Assembly (NCBI GenBank): GCA_026989395.1
Contig: JALSJK010000100.1
Coordinates: 1 to 62,215, forward strand
DNA from: Methylomonas sp.
Lineage (GTDB): Bacteria; Pseudomonadota; Gammaproteobacteria; Methylococcales; Methylomonadaceae
Direction: 5' to 3'
DNA length: 62,215 nt
Shown piece by piece: positions 25,703-35,005 of this stretch. A program made the translations under genes and the position numbers. Numbering within the stretch: the stretch's first letter is position 1; each line of letters opens with the position of its first letter. Below the pieces are notes generated by a model. The model was not told where the DNA came from. It made no database searches and was given only the letters and a program-made list of their open reading frames with translations.

Positions 25703-26839
25703 CTAATTATCCAGTACGAAATACTCCAATATATCATCCAAAAAATTCCAGCCTCTTTCAGAACATTGATAGTACTGTGCTTTTTTTATAATCAAATCTT
25801 GTTGTATTAATTTTCCAAGTTTTGCTTCAATATTAGAGAAGGGTAATCCTGTTGTTGTAATGAAATCGTCAATGGAAAAACCCGTTTTAAGCCTGAGGTG
25901 ATTCATCATGAATTCTAAGGCAAGTTCCGCAACAAGTACGTTACGATGCGCTCCTTTTTCTGGATCTTTTAAATACTGCTCGGGATGCTTTGGTTTGTTC
26001 GTTCGAATGATCTGTTCGGGTCGACTTAAAGTGATTTTGCCATGAGCACCAGCGCCTATCCCTAAATAATCACCAAATTGCCAATAATTTAAGTTATGAC
26101 GACACTGAAAATTATCTTTAGCAAATGCAGAGATTTCATATTGATCGTATCCTGCTTTTTGTAGATATTTTTGCCCATTTTGCTGAAACTTAAAAATCCG
26201 GTCATCAGCTGGTAACTTGGGGGGATGCTTGTAAAAATAAGTATTTGGCTCTAAAGTCAATTGATAAAAAGAAAGGTGCTTTGGCTCAATGCTAATTGCG
26301 GTTTTTATATCATACTCGCTATCACTTGCAGAACTTCCGGGCAGACCAAACATTAGGTCCAAATTGAAGTTATCAAAGCCGGCCTGATGTGCAATTTCAC
26401 CTGCCCTAAGTGCTTCTTCAGCTGAATGTACTCGCCCCAGTTTTTGTAAAAATTTATCATTAAAACTTTGTATACCGATAGATAGTCTATTTATTCCTAT
26501 TTCTCTATATTCAGCAAATTTTTGACTTTCAAACGTACCGGGGTTTGCCTCCAAAGTAATTTCAGCATTGGATTTAACAGGTATGCGTTGGCGAATACCG
26601 ATGAACAAACGCTCTAAAGCTTTAGGAGAAAATAAACTAGGCGTTCCGCCTCCGAGGAAAATACTTTGAACCGGACGATCTAATAAAAAGTGCTCAATAT
26701 CATTTTGCAAGTCTCGCAATAATGCAGAAATATATTGATTCTCTGGGAAGGAGCCTTTAACAGCATGGGAGTTAAAATCACAATAAGGACATTTCTTGAT
26801 GCACCAGGGAAAATGAATATACAAACTTATTGGTTGCAT
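25703..26839 (-). CDS. hemW: Radical SAM heme chaperone HemW
   Basis: The protein has 378 residues. The N-terminus MQPISLYIHFPWC gives the radical SAM cluster ligands C13, C17 and C20 in WCIKKCPYCDFNSH. The CDF after the third Cys separates HemW from the oxidase HemN, which has CGC. SAM-binding GGGTPSLF, EANPG and the RLSIGIQSF motif follow. HemW inserts heme into respiratory enzymes. It follows the sensor kinase gene by 16 bases on the same strand, an unusual place, since hemW usually sits with rdgB. Confidence 0.92.
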   Translation of the reverse strand: MQPISLYIHFPWCIKKCPYCDFNSHAVKGSFPENQYISALLRDLQNDIEHFLLDRPVQSIFLGGGTPSLFSPKALERLFIGIRQRIPVKSNAEITLEANPGTFESQKFAEYREIGINRLSIGIQSFNDKFLQKLGRVHSAEEALRAGEIAHQAGFDNFNLDLMFGLPGSSASDSEYDIKTAISIEPKHLSFYQLTLEPNTYFYKHPPKLPADDRIFKFQQNGQKYLQKAGYDQYEISAFAKDNFQCRHNLNYWQFGDYLGIGAGAHGKITLSRPEQIIRTNKPKHPEQYLKDPEKGAHRNVLVAELALEFMMNHLRLKTGFSIDDFITTTGLPFSNIEAKLGKLIQQDLIIKKAQYYQCSERGWNFLDDILEYFVLDN

Positions 26840-26855
26840 TGAGTTATTTGCTTAT

Positions 26856-28265
26856 TCATTTAGCGATTGGAAAAGTGATTTTTACAGCCAAACCACCTAG
26901 AGTTGCCTCGCCAAGCGAAAAAGTTGCGCCATGAATACTGACTATATTACTAACAATAGATAACCCAAGACCACTTCCCGCTGTGCTGCCAGCCATTTCG
27001 ATATGCCTAAAGAAACGTTGTGTTACTTGTTCGCGTGCTTCCGGGGGAATTCCAGGCCCTGAATCCTGAACGTAAAAAGTGACCGTTTTTTCATCATTAA
27101 AGATTCTGATGATTATCACTCCTTTTTCCGGTGTATACATAATGGCATTGTGTATAATGTTTCTCACCAAAACATACATGAGCCCTGAATTGGCCATGAC
27201 GGGCTGATCATTCTCCTCAAATATTTTTATCTTGATCTGCTTTTTCTCCGCAAACGGACTCAAATCAGTAAGTACAGGGTTGATTGAATCTTCAATTTTT
27301 AATAGTTCTTTTTCTACTTCGGCTGCATTTGATTCAAGCCTTGAAAGCACAAGCAACTGCTCAACCATGTGCGTCATACGTAATACGCCTTTTTCGATTT
27401 GCGATAATGCCCTATGCTTAATATTTTCGTCTGTAGTTTTTAAAGCTACTTGGGACTGAGTTAACAACCCAGCCAAAGGAATTCGTAATTCGTGCGAAGC
27501 ATCTGCAGTAAATCGGCGTTCTTTTTCGTAAGCATTTTCCAACCTGGCAAAAAGATCATTGAGCGAGGCAACTACCGGAGCAATTTCGAGTGGTAATTTT
27601 TTAACGTTTAACGGCTTTAGGTAGTTTAATTTTCTGTGCTTAAGCTGATAAGTGAGACTTTTTATAGGCCGCAGCGCATAGCCAACAATTAACCATATTA
27701 TAAAGAGCAGGATGGGCAAACTAATAAACGCCTGCTTGTAAACCAAAAAGGCAATATTTTCAGTTAATTGCTTGCGGATATCTGTGTGTTGGGCAACGTG
27801 AATGATGTAAGTTTCATCGCCATCCTCATCTTTGTTTTGCAAACTAAAAACATCCCAAGGCTGTTCATCAATAGTGATTTTACTAAAACCGTTTTTTTTG
27901 TCTGAAAAAGGAAAGGTGGGGGCATTTTTTGATCTTAATATTAATCCTTGATCAGTCATCCATAGCTGGAAAGCCACTTTATTTTCATATTTGCTTCTGC
28001 CCATATTCTCTTCTAACAGAGATATACCCTCATCCAAGTCCCAATCCTCATAGAGTGATTTATTATGAAGCAGGCTTTCCATAAATCCATGGATTACTTT
28101 TGCTGACTGCGCTAATTCGTCATCAAATAAACCATAGATTTCATCTCTAACTTCCCGATAACTGATGAACGATGTTATTCCCCACGTGAAAATTGTTGTT
28201 GTTAGCAGTGCAAATAAAAGCAATCCCCGTAATGAATAATATTTGGTGGTTTTATTCTTCTTCAT
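26856..28265 (-). CDS. Sensor histidine kinase (QseC/PmrB-like)
   Basis: The protein has 469 residues from ATG 28265 (a TTG at 28280 is rejected). A first helix (about 13-37), a periplasmic sensor of about 140 residues and a second helix (about 180-200) are followed by a short HAMP-like region. The phospho-acceptor H258 lies in ASHELRIPLAGL; the ATPase domain has the N box NIIHNAIMYTP, DSGPGIP, and GSGLGLSIV. It overlaps the regulator gene by 14 bases. The periplasmic part is acidic (EDWDLDEG, NKDEDGDET), suggesting a cation or cationic-compound signal; that is inference. Confidence 0.9.
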   Translation of the reverse strand: MKKNKTTKYYSLRGLLLFALLTTTIFTWGITSFISYREVRDEIYGLFDDELAQSAKVIHGFMESLLHNKSLYEDWDLDEGISLLEENMGRSKYENKVAFQLWMTDQGLILRSKNAPTFPFSDKKNGFSKITIDEQPWDVFSLQNKDEDGDETYIIHVAQHTDIRKQLTENIAFLVYKQAFISLPILLFIIWLIVGYALRPIKSLTYQLKHRKLNYLKPLNVKKLPLEIAPVVASLNDLFARLENAYEKERRFTADASHELRIPLAGLLTQSQVALKTTDENIKHRALSQIEKGVLRMTHMVEQLLVLSRLESNAAEVEKELLKIEDSINPVLTDLSPFAEKKQIKIKIFEENDQPVMANSGLMYVLVRNIIHNAIMYTPEKGVIIIRIFNDEKTVTFYVQDSGPGIPPEAREQVTQRFFRHIEMAGSTAGSGLGLSIVSNIVSIHGATFSLGEATLGGLAVKITFPIAK

Positions 28266-28914
28266 CAATGATATAGCCAACGCCTCTGACTGTTCTGATA
28301 AAATCAGAGCCCAGTTTTTTCCGTAAATGGTGAATATGCACCTCTACTGTATTACTTTCTACCTCTGTATTCCAGGCATAAAGCGTTTCTTCGAGTCTGG
28401 CCCTGGAAGCTACTTTCCCCTGGTTCTGCATTAAAAAGTTTAAAATTTCAAATTCCTTGTTGGAAATATCAACCGGTTTCCCATGTAATTTAACTTGGTG
28501 TGCCGCCGGATCAAGCGTAAGCCCTTTGTGTTCAAAACATGGCGCGGCTTGGCCGGTTTTTCTTCTTGCCAACGCTCTCAGGCGGGCGCATATCTCATTC
28601 AGATCAAAAGGCTTAACCACAAAATCATCTGCGCCACTGTCTAATCCAGTTACGCGATCCTCAACTGTGTCTCGTGCAGTTAAGACCAAAACAGAAACCT
28701 TGTCTTTCCGTTTGCGGATTGCGCCCAAAACATCCAAGCCATCCATTCCAGGAATACCCAGATCCAAAACCACCAGGTCATAATTGTGAGATCTCAAAGC
28801 TTCATCAGCCTTGACGCCGTCTCTAATCCAATCAACGGCATAACCTTCCATCGTCAAGCCTGCTTGCAAACCATCACCTAAAATCGGATCATCTTCTACT
28901 AATAATAAACGCAT
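28252..28914 (-). CDS. OmpR-family response regulator (QseB/PmrA-like)
   Basis: The protein has 220 residues. The receiver domain has the acidic pair E7-D8-D9, the phospho-acceptor D51 in VVLDLGIPGMDG, the switch Thr in LVLTARD and Lys in VKPFD. The C-terminal winged helix ends with VEVHIHHLRKKLG and IRTVRGVGYII. It is co-transcribed with the kinase. Possible autoregulatory TTAAG repeats lie at about 29054-29096. Confidence 0.92.
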   Translation of the reverse strand: MRLLLVEDDPILGDGLQAGLTMEGYAVDWIRDGVKADEALRSHNYDLVVLDLGIPGMDGLDVLGAIRKRKDKVSVLVLTARDTVEDRVTGLDSGADDFVVKPFDLNEICARLRALARRKTGQAAPCFEHKGLTLDPAAHQVKLHGKPVDISNKEFEILNFLMQNQGKVASRARLEETLYAWNTEVESNTVEVHIHHLRKKLGSDFIRTVRGVGYIIDEEE

Positions 28915-29053
28915 AAATTTACCCTGTTTGTAATTTTTTAACGCCTACTGGATAAATATTATCCAGCACAACACTTATTTTTGATACTCAAATTATTTCA
29001 GGCCACCTGCTCTAACATTATTTTTTTATGATCAGATATCCGAATAAAGAGCT

Positions 29054-29096
29054 ATCTTAAGTTAAGATTTTATTTTACTAGTTATAACTTAAGATG
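29054..29096 (-). promoter_or_regulatory. Candidate regulator-binding repeats upstream of the two-component operon
   Basis: A perfect palindrome ATCTTAAGTTAAGAT (29054-29068) is followed by AACTTAAGAT (29087-29096). PmrA/QseB-type regulators bind paired CTTAA elements, so these may be its own sites, 140-180 bases before its start. The remainder of the 326-base gap 28915-29240 holds no gene. Confidence 0.35.
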
Positions 29097-29240
29097 TTGT
29101 TAATCAATACCAGCAGCATAGGCCTATTCAGGCTAGACACTATTTATGCACATAAATTCATACCATTTATATTGTCTGTCGTGTAACTGAGAACTTTTTT
29201 TTACATTTTTTCAAGTAAAAAACGATATAATTGTAGCCCT

Positions 29241-29600
29241 AGAGTCAACCGAACAGTCGCTGCTTATTATTTAGGCAGAGGAAAGTCCGGGCTCCACTGG
29301 GCAGGATGCCAGGTAATACCTGGGAGGCGTGAGCCTACGGAAAGTGCCACAGAAAATATACCGCCCAATCCCTGGATTTTGTTCCCGGGATTGGGTAAGG
29401 GTGAAATGGCGCGGTAAGAGCGCACCGCACTTCTGGCAACAGAAGTGGCAGGGTAAACCCCATCCGGAGCAAGATCAAATAGAGGAACATACGCATGGCC
29501 CGTGCGGTTCCTGGGTAGATCGCTTGAGCAACAAGGCGACTTGTTGCCTAGATGAATGGCTGTTCTCGACAGAACCCGGCTTACAGGTTGACTCTATATT
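29241..29600 (+). ncRNA. rnpB: RNase P RNA, type A
   Basis: The 5' end AGAGTCAACC pairs perfectly with the 3' GGTTGACTCT (29586-29595), forming P1/P2. The universal core is present: ACAGTCGC, GAGGAAAGTCCGGGCTCC (in part 29278-29295), AGGGTGAAATGGCG, GGTAAACCCCATCCGGAGCAAG and, near the 3' end, CCCGGCTTACAG. It matures the 5' ends of tRNAs together with RnpA. The P3 stem is short (CTGC ... GCAG around an AT loop). The exact 3' end is not fixed; no strong terminator follows. Confidence 0.95.
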
Positions 29601-29983
29601 TTACCTATCCAGTAGCCCCACCCTCAAAATTAACACATCCCAAAAAACCAGTTACCACATTTGTGCGTAATATTTATACAGCCACAAAACATCACAGCCA
29701 TCTAAAAATACATAACTAATTGTTATTTATATAATAACCAAAATATCTTCATGAAAGAAAAACAAACTCTGGCCAATTGTTAGTCTTTTTGCGCATTTAT
29801 TGCCTCGCAATTCTGATGTTTTCTTTAAAAAATCAATTTTTCCTTGACAATTTCTTAAGAGCCGCAATCACACCCAACTTCAACAAAGCCAACTAACTTT
29901 TTGAATTAAGTTAAGTTTTTTTTAGGTCAAAAAAACAACTCTAAGTTATTGTCCGAAAAGAAAAAAATTTAAGCATTTTGCTC

Positions 29984-30012
29984 TTGACTAACTCTCATTT
30001 GAACCCTATAGT
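29984..30012 (+). promoter_or_regulatory. Promoter of the dcw cluster (Pmra)
   Basis: TTGACT (29984-29989), a 17-base spacer, and TATAGT (30007-30012) form a near-consensus sigma-70 promoter. Transcription would start near 30019, about 60 bases before mraZ. Confidence 0.8.
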
Positions 30013-30020
30013 GCAATCAA

Positions 30021-30040
30021 GTGGTAAAAAAGGGAGAGAA
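30021..30040 (+). promoter_or_regulatory. Probable MraZ-binding repeats
   Basis: Two G-rich units, GTGGTAAAAA and AGGGAGAGAA, sit exactly ten bases apart just after the promoter. MraZ is known to repress its own operon by binding ten-base-spaced TGGG-type repeats at this place. Confidence 0.55.
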
Positions 30041-30079
30041 ATGTTGTTTTTTGGTTTTTTATTGTTTTTGGGGTAAAAA

Positions 30080-30550
30080 TTGTTACGTGGCACCAGCAAA
30101 ATCAATCTGGATGCAAAGGGACGGCTTGCCATCCCAACCCGTTATCGCCCGGAATTAAAGGAATCATGCGAGGGCCAAATGATTGTAACACTGGCACTGG
30201 ATGAAAAGCATACCGGATTACCCGGTTGTTTGTGGCTGTATCCTCTGCACGAATGGGAAAAACTGGAAGCATTCATTGACAACTTATCCTCCGGCAACAA
30301 AGCCAATGAATCTGTAAGACGTTTTATCATCGGTAACGCCAACGAATGCGAAATGGATGGCCATGGCCGATTGCTACTTCCCGAAACCTTGAGAAGTCTG
30401 GTCAATTTGGAAAAAAAAATAATTTTATCGGGACAACTAAAGAAATTTGAAATCTGGAATGAAGAAGCCTGGAATCAACGACAGCTGGAAATGCTGAGTG
30501 GCAGCCCGCTGGATGGTGATACAAGCGAACTCAAACGCATACCATTCTAG
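30080..30550 (+). CDS. mraZ: MraZ, transcriptional repressor of the dcw cluster
   Basis: The protein has 156 residues with two AbrB-like halves: LRGTSKINLDAKGRLAIPTRYR at the N-terminus and NECEMDGHGRLLLPETLR in the second. The start is TTG 30080, with GGGG seven bases upstream; no ATG fits the conserved N-terminus. MraZ forms ring oligomers that bind the repeats upstream and limits dcw expression. Confidence 0.93.
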   Translation: MLRGTSKINLDAKGRLAIPTRYRPELKESCEGQMIVTLALDEKHTGLPGCLWLYPLHEWEKLEAFIDNLSSGNKANESVRRFIIGNANECEMDGHGRLLLPETLRSLVNLEKKIILSGQLKKFEIWNEEAWNQRQLEMLSGSPLDGDTSELKRIPF

Positions 30551-30555
30551 CAATC

Positions 30556-31488
30556 ATGGGGATGGAGCATCTGCCGGTAATGCTGGAACAAAGTCTCCAG
30601 CATTTAATAAATAATAAACAAGGTATTTATGTTGATTGCACATTTGGCCGTGGCGGACATAGCACTGGCATATTGCAATCATTAGGCAGTAGCGGGAAAT
30701 TATTGGCATTAGATCGAGACAAACAGGCTATAGACTCGGACGAAGCAAAATCATTGTTACAAGATCAGCGTTTTACTTTAAAACACAGCTCTTTTTCTCA
30801 ATTAAAAACTGTAATCGAGCAACTAAATTGGACTGGACAAATAGATGGTATTTTGATGGATCTTGGCGTTTCTTCACCACAGCTTGATGATACCCAACGT
30901 GGGTTTAGTTTTTTACACGATGGGCCGCTTGATATGAGAATGGATAAAACCACCGGGGTTTCAGCCGCTCAATGGCTCCATGATGTAGCTGAAAAAGATT
31001 TGATTAAAGTATTGTTCGAATTTGGTGAAGAGCGCTTTGCCCGGCGGATTGCGAAGGCCGTTATTGAGCAGCGTAAAGAACAGCCAATAACAACTACCAA
31101 CCAACTGGCAATGCTTGTTGAAAAAGCGATTCCTTTTAAGGAAAAACACAAACATCCTGCTACGCGGAGCTTTCAGGCCATCAGGATAGCGATAAATCAA
31201 GAACTGGATGAATTGACTACGGCACTAAAAGACGCCATTACTGTACTAAAACCAGGGGGCAGACTAGTTGTTATTTCTTTTCATTCATTAGAAGACAGAA
31301 TTGTAAAACGATTTATCAGAAATGAAAGCAGAGCCAATCAAAATATCGGAAAGCTTCCTATTAAAGAAGCCGATATTGATAAAGGTCGATTAAAAAAAAT
31401 TGGAAAAGCATTTCGCGCTTCATCACAAGAAGTTGCAAACAACATTAGGTCGCGCAGTGCCATTTTGCGTGTAGCGGAAAAACGATAA
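30556..31488 (+). CDS. rsmH: 16S rRNA (cytosine-N4)-methyltransferase RsmH
   Basis: The protein has 310 residues. Family motifs include EHLPVMLEQSLQHL at the start, YVDCTFGRGGHS for SAM binding, DGILMDLGVSSPQLDDTQRGFSF, and VISFHSLEDRIVKRF. It methylates C1402 of 16S rRNA. It begins five bases after mraZ; an internal ATG at 30562 is an alternative start. It is the usual second gene of the cluster. Confidence 0.95.
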   Translation: MGMEHLPVMLEQSLQHLINNKQGIYVDCTFGRGGHSTGILQSLGSSGKLLALDRDKQAIDSDEAKSLLQDQRFTLKHSSFSQLKTVIEQLNWTGQIDGILMDLGVSSPQLDDTQRGFSFLHDGPLDMRMDKTTGVSAAQWLHDVAEKDLIKVLFEFGEERFARRIAKAVIEQRKEQPITTTNQLAMLVEKAIPFKEKHKHPATRSFQAIRIAINQELDELTTALKDAITVLKPGGRLVVISFHSLEDRIVKRFIRNESRANQNIGKLPIKEADIDKGRLKKIGKAFRASSQEVANNIRSRSAILRVAEKR

Positions 31489-31490
31489 CC

Positions 31491-31757
31491 ATGAAAGATA
31501 AAGCGATATTAGCAACCAGCCTGATGGTATTGGTAGTTTCTGCGCTATCAGTCGTTTATTGCAAATACCAATCTAGACAGGTGTTTATAGCTATTCAAAA
31601 CATAGAAAAACAACTGGACAAATATGAAGTTGACTGGGGCCGATTACAACTGGAACAAACAACATTGGCAGAACATAACCGAGTTGAAATTATAGCTCGC
31701 AATCAACTTTCCATGGTTCTCCCAAAACAAAAAGACATAGTGTTTATAAAGCCATAA
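31491..31757 (+). CDS. ftsL: Cell division protein FtsL
   Basis: The 88-residue bitopic protein has one membrane helix (about residues 5-23) followed by a periplasmic coiled coil (IQNIEKQLDKYEVDWGRLQLEQ). Position between rsmH and ftsI and length fit FtsL. It forms a complex with FtsB and FtsQ that activates FtsWI at the septum. Confidence 0.88.
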   Translation: MKDKAILATSLMVLVVSALSVVYCKYQSRQVFIAIQNIEKQLDKYEVDWGRLQLEQTTLAEHNRVEIIARNQLSMVLPKQKDIVFIKP

Positions 31758-31763
31758 TAAATT

Positions 31764-33530
31764 ATGTATTTTTTTGATCATCATAATAAAGCTGACAACC
31801 CACAGCTAGATTTTTCCTGGAGAAGAAAGCTATTGTTTGCTTTTATGATGGGCGCTATGGCAATGTTAATAGGACGAGCCATTGATTTACAAGTCATTAA
31901 CAAGCGATTTCTACAGAAAAAAGGTGATACCCGTCATATCAGTATGGTGACAGTTCCTGCCTACCGCGGAGAAATTTTAGACAGAAATAACAAACCACTT
32001 GCCATCAGTACCCCCGTACATTCAATCTGGGTAAATCCACAAATTTGCAAAGAATACGCAGAAACAAGGCCAAAAAACATCCCTCAAGGCTGCTTTGAAT
32101 TGAACAACGCAACCTTTGCAACCCTTGCAAAAATACTGAATACACCAACTCAACTCATAACTAAAGCATTTTCCCAAGAAGCTGGCCGGAAATTTGTTTA
32201 CCTAAAACGCAGAGTAAATCCCGCAGTTGTTAGCCAAGTAAAAGCCTTGCATTTACCTGGTGTCTATTTCGAGCCGGAGTTTAAGAGATTTTATCCGACA
32301 GGCGAGGTAAGCGCCCATGTCTTGGGATTTACAGACCATGAAGATAAAGGCCAGGAAGGCCTGGAGTTAATGTATGAAGACGCATTGAAAGGTCATCCCG
32401 GAAGCAAGCGTGTTATTCGTGATGGCAAAAGGCGCATTATTGAAAATATTGAGAGTATTGCCCCTCCAGTACCAGGTCAGGATCTTTATCTTACGATAGA
32501 TCAAAGGCTTCAATATCTAGCCTATCGGGAACTAAAATCTGCGGTAAAAGAACATCATGCTCAATCAGGATCTTTGGTAATGCTGGATGCCAAAAATGGC
32601 GATATCCTGGCAGCCGCCAATTATCCTTCATTTAATCCTAATGGTAAAAAAAGTTTAAAATTCATACGTAACCGGGTATTTACCGACAAATTTGAGCCCG
32701 GTTCGACAGTTAAACCTTTTGTAGTCGCTGCAGCTTTAGACGGCAGCTTCATCCGGCCAGATGCGATTATTGAAACACATGGCTTTTTCAGAGTAGGCAG
32801 AAGACTTGTCCGAGACATCCATAACTATGGTTATTTGGACTTGACAACTGTTTTGAAAAAATCCAGTAATGTTGCTGCAAGTAAAATTGCCCTGGCGATG
32901 CCTTCCGATTATTTCTGGCGCGCTTATCACAATTTAGGATTTGGAGAACTGCCCGGCATTGGCTTTCCTGGAGAGACCAGCGGTTTTTTACTTGACTATC
33001 AAACCTGGAGTGATTTTGAGAAAGCAACATTATCCTTTGGATACAGCCTCTCCACGTCAGTATTACAGTTGGCGCGCGCCTATACTGCTATTGCTGATGA
33101 TGGCGTTCTTCATTCAGTTTCGTTAATAAGAAGAGAACAAGACCAAGATGCCCGGCGTATTTTATCCGCTATAACAGCAAAAAGAGTACGGCATATGCTG
33201 GAGCATGTTATTAAAAAAGATGGCACTGCTTACCAGGCGCGTATTGACGGCTACCGGGTTGCCGGTAAAACCGGAACGGTAAAAAAATCAGTGGCTGGCG
33301 GTTACTCCAGCGATAGTTATCTGGCAATTTTTGCTGGCCTGGCGCCTGCGAGCAACCCACGCTTGGTCACTGTGGTATTGATTGACGAACCTACAGGAGA
33401 ACACTACTACGGAGGTCTTGTAGCTGGCCCGGTGTTTTCCAAAGTTATGGGGGGCGCATTGCGAGTATTAAATATTGCTCCGGACGATGAATCCACAATG
33501 CCGCTACTATTAGCAAGGAAGTCATCATGA
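31764..33530 (+). CDS. ftsI: Peptidoglycan transpeptidase FtsI (PBP3)
   Basis: The protein has 588 residues. One membrane anchor (about 25-45) is followed by the dimerisation domain and the penicillin-binding domain. The catalytic motifs are S314-TVK, S367-S-N369 and K502-T-G. It crosslinks septal peptidoglycan together with FtsW. The stop overlaps the murE start by four bases. Confidence 0.95.
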   Translation: MYFFDHHNKADNPQLDFSWRRKLLFAFMMGAMAMLIGRAIDLQVINKRFLQKKGDTRHISMVTVPAYRGEILDRNNKPLAISTPVHSIWVNPQICKEYAETRPKNIPQGCFELNNATFATLAKILNTPTQLITKAFSQEAGRKFVYLKRRVNPAVVSQVKALHLPGVYFEPEFKRFYPTGEVSAHVLGFTDHEDKGQEGLELMYEDALKGHPGSKRVIRDGKRRIIENIESIAPPVPGQDLYLTIDQRLQYLAYRELKSAVKEHHAQSGSLVMLDAKNGDILAAANYPSFNPNGKKSLKFIRNRVFTDKFEPGSTVKPFVVAAALDGSFIRPDAIIETHGFFRVGRRLVRDIHNYGYLDLTTVLKKSSNVAASKIALAMPSDYFWRAYHNLGFGELPGIGFPGETSGFLLDYQTWSDFEKATLSFGYSLSTSVLQLARAYTAIADDGVLHSVSLIRREQDQDARRILSAITAKRVRHMLEHVIKKDGTAYQARIDGYRVAGKTGTVKKSVAGGYSSDSYLAIFAGLAPASNPRLVTVVLIDEPTGEHYYGGLVAGPVFSKVMGGALRVLNIAPDDESTMPLLLARKSS

Positions 33531-35005
33531 TGCTTTCAACGCTGCTGCCTGACCTGACAAACAAATCAATGCCTGATATTGATATTAAAGGACTATCTCT
33601 GGACAGTAGAAAGGCTGCGCCTGGATATGCTTTTATCGCCATACCAGGCACTAAGCAACATGGCATTTACTATGCGAAACAAGCCATTGATAATGGCGCA
33701 TCAGTTGTGTTATACGATCCTTCCAACATAGAGTCTTTTACCGAATTAACTGGCGTTGTTTACATAGCAATTGACTGCCTATCAGACCAAGTGGGAGCAA
33801 TTGCCGCCAGATTTTATGACTTTCCCTCAAAAAAACTCTCCATAATCGGTATTACTGGCACCAATGGCAAAACCACCTGTAGTCAGCTTCTAGCACAGTT
33901 ATTACCGGACAGCGGTGTAATCGGCACTTTGGGATGGGGTGAAACATATCGTTTGAATACTACTGAAAACACAACACCTGACGCCATTTCAATGCAGAAA
34001 ATCCTGCGGCATTTTGTCGGGCAGAATAAAAAAACTGTCGCAATGGAAGTATCATCGCATGGTGTTGAACAAGGGCGCATCAACGGTATTGAGTTTGAAG
34101 GCATAATTTACACCAATATCACACGCGATCACCTCGATTATCATGGCTCGATGGAAGCTTATGTTCAGGCAAAATTAAAATTATTAACTGCCCCTGGAAT
34201 ATCTTTTGTCGTGGTTAATATGGATAGCCCTTATGCTGAAGAAATTGTTTCTACCGCCCCTGATAAAGCTAAAATTTTTGGATTCAGTCGATGCCATCAT
34301 TCGCAGCAAAACCCTGAAATACTTACGATCAGCCAGGTTCACTATTCATTAAAAGGAACTGAATGCAAGCTCCACTGGAAAGGCCATTCCTTTCCTTTAC
34401 ATACTTCCATGGTTGGCGAATTTAATCTGGAAAACATTCTGGCCGTTATTTGCACCCTACTGGCCTTGGGGAAAAACTTATCGGATATTGTCGAATTAAT
34501 ATCCAACAAAGCTCTTGCCATCAATGGCAGGATGGAGCGCTTAACTGACATTCATCATTCCTTTCAGGTTTTCATTGATTACGCACATACGCCAGATGCG
34601 CTGGAACGAACCTTAAAAAGCCTTAAACCACACTGTGAAAACAAACTTTCTGTAGTATTTGGCTGCGGTGGAGAACGGGATAAGGGTAAAAGGTCTTTAA
34701 TGGGAATCATTGCCGCAAAATGGGCAGATAAAGTTTTTATTACCAATGACAACCCTCGGAATGAACAGCCGGAAATCATTATCAATGATATTTTGAAGGA
34801 ATGTCCTCAGCAAAAAGCAACTGTAATTGAAGACCGAAAAGCTGCCATTCATCAGGTTATCAACGCTGCTAATGACAGTGATATTGTGCTCATTGCAGGA
34901 AAAGGCCACGAGAATTACCAGGAAATACAAGGTGTCAAGCATCCATTCAATGACCGGGAAGTTGCCATTGAAGCACTTAAAACCAAAAAGGTGCAGCTAT
35001 GTTGA
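33527..35005 (+). CDS. murE: UDP-MurNAc-tripeptide synthetase MurE
   Basis: The protein has 492 residues. The N-terminal domain contains GLSLDSRKAAPGYAFIAIPG. The ATP site is GITGTNGKTT, and the C-terminal domain contains the DNPR motif (ITNDNPRNEQP) that marks the meso-diaminopimelate-adding enzyme. It adds the third residue of the stem peptide in the cytoplasm. Confidence 0.95.
   Translation: MMLSTLLPDLTNKSMPDIDIKGLSLDSRKAAPGYAFIAIPGTKQHGIYYAKQAIDNGASVVLYDPSNIESFTELTGVVYIAIDCLSDQVGAIAARFYDFPSKKLSIIGITGTNGKTTCSQLLAQLLPDSGVIGTLGWGETYRLNTTENTTPDAISMQKILRHFVGQNKKTVAMEVSSHGVEQGRINGIEFEGIIYTNITRDHLDYHGSMEAYVQAKLKLLTAPGISFVVVNMDSPYAEEIVSTAPDKAKIFGFSRCHHSQQNPEILTISQVHYSLKGTECKLHWKGHSFPLHTSMVGEFNLENILAVICTLLALGKNLSDIVELISNKALAINGRMERLTDIHHSFQVFIDYAHTPDALERTLKSLKPHCENKLSVVFGCGGERDKGKRSLMGIIAAKWADKVFITNDNPRNEQPEIIINDILKECPQQKATVIEDRKAAIHQVINAANDSDIVLIAGKGHENYQEIQGVKHPFNDREVAIEALKTKKVQLC

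Larger units (their letters stand above)
29601..30079. other. Intergenic region before mraZ
   Basis: This 479-base AT-rich gap follows rnpB. The last 100 bases carry the mraZ promoter and MraZ repeats. The first 380 bases show no gene and no clear structure; a TTGACA at 29844 lacks a good partner -10. Confidence 0.6.

Noticed and set aside
29329-29670. Plus-strand 113-residue frame
   Set aside because: It lies inside the RNase P RNA and its translation has no family features.
29844-29872. Promoter starting TTGACA before mraZ
   Set aside because: The -35 is perfect but no acceptable -10 lies 16-18 bases on; the downstream promoter at 29984 is far better.
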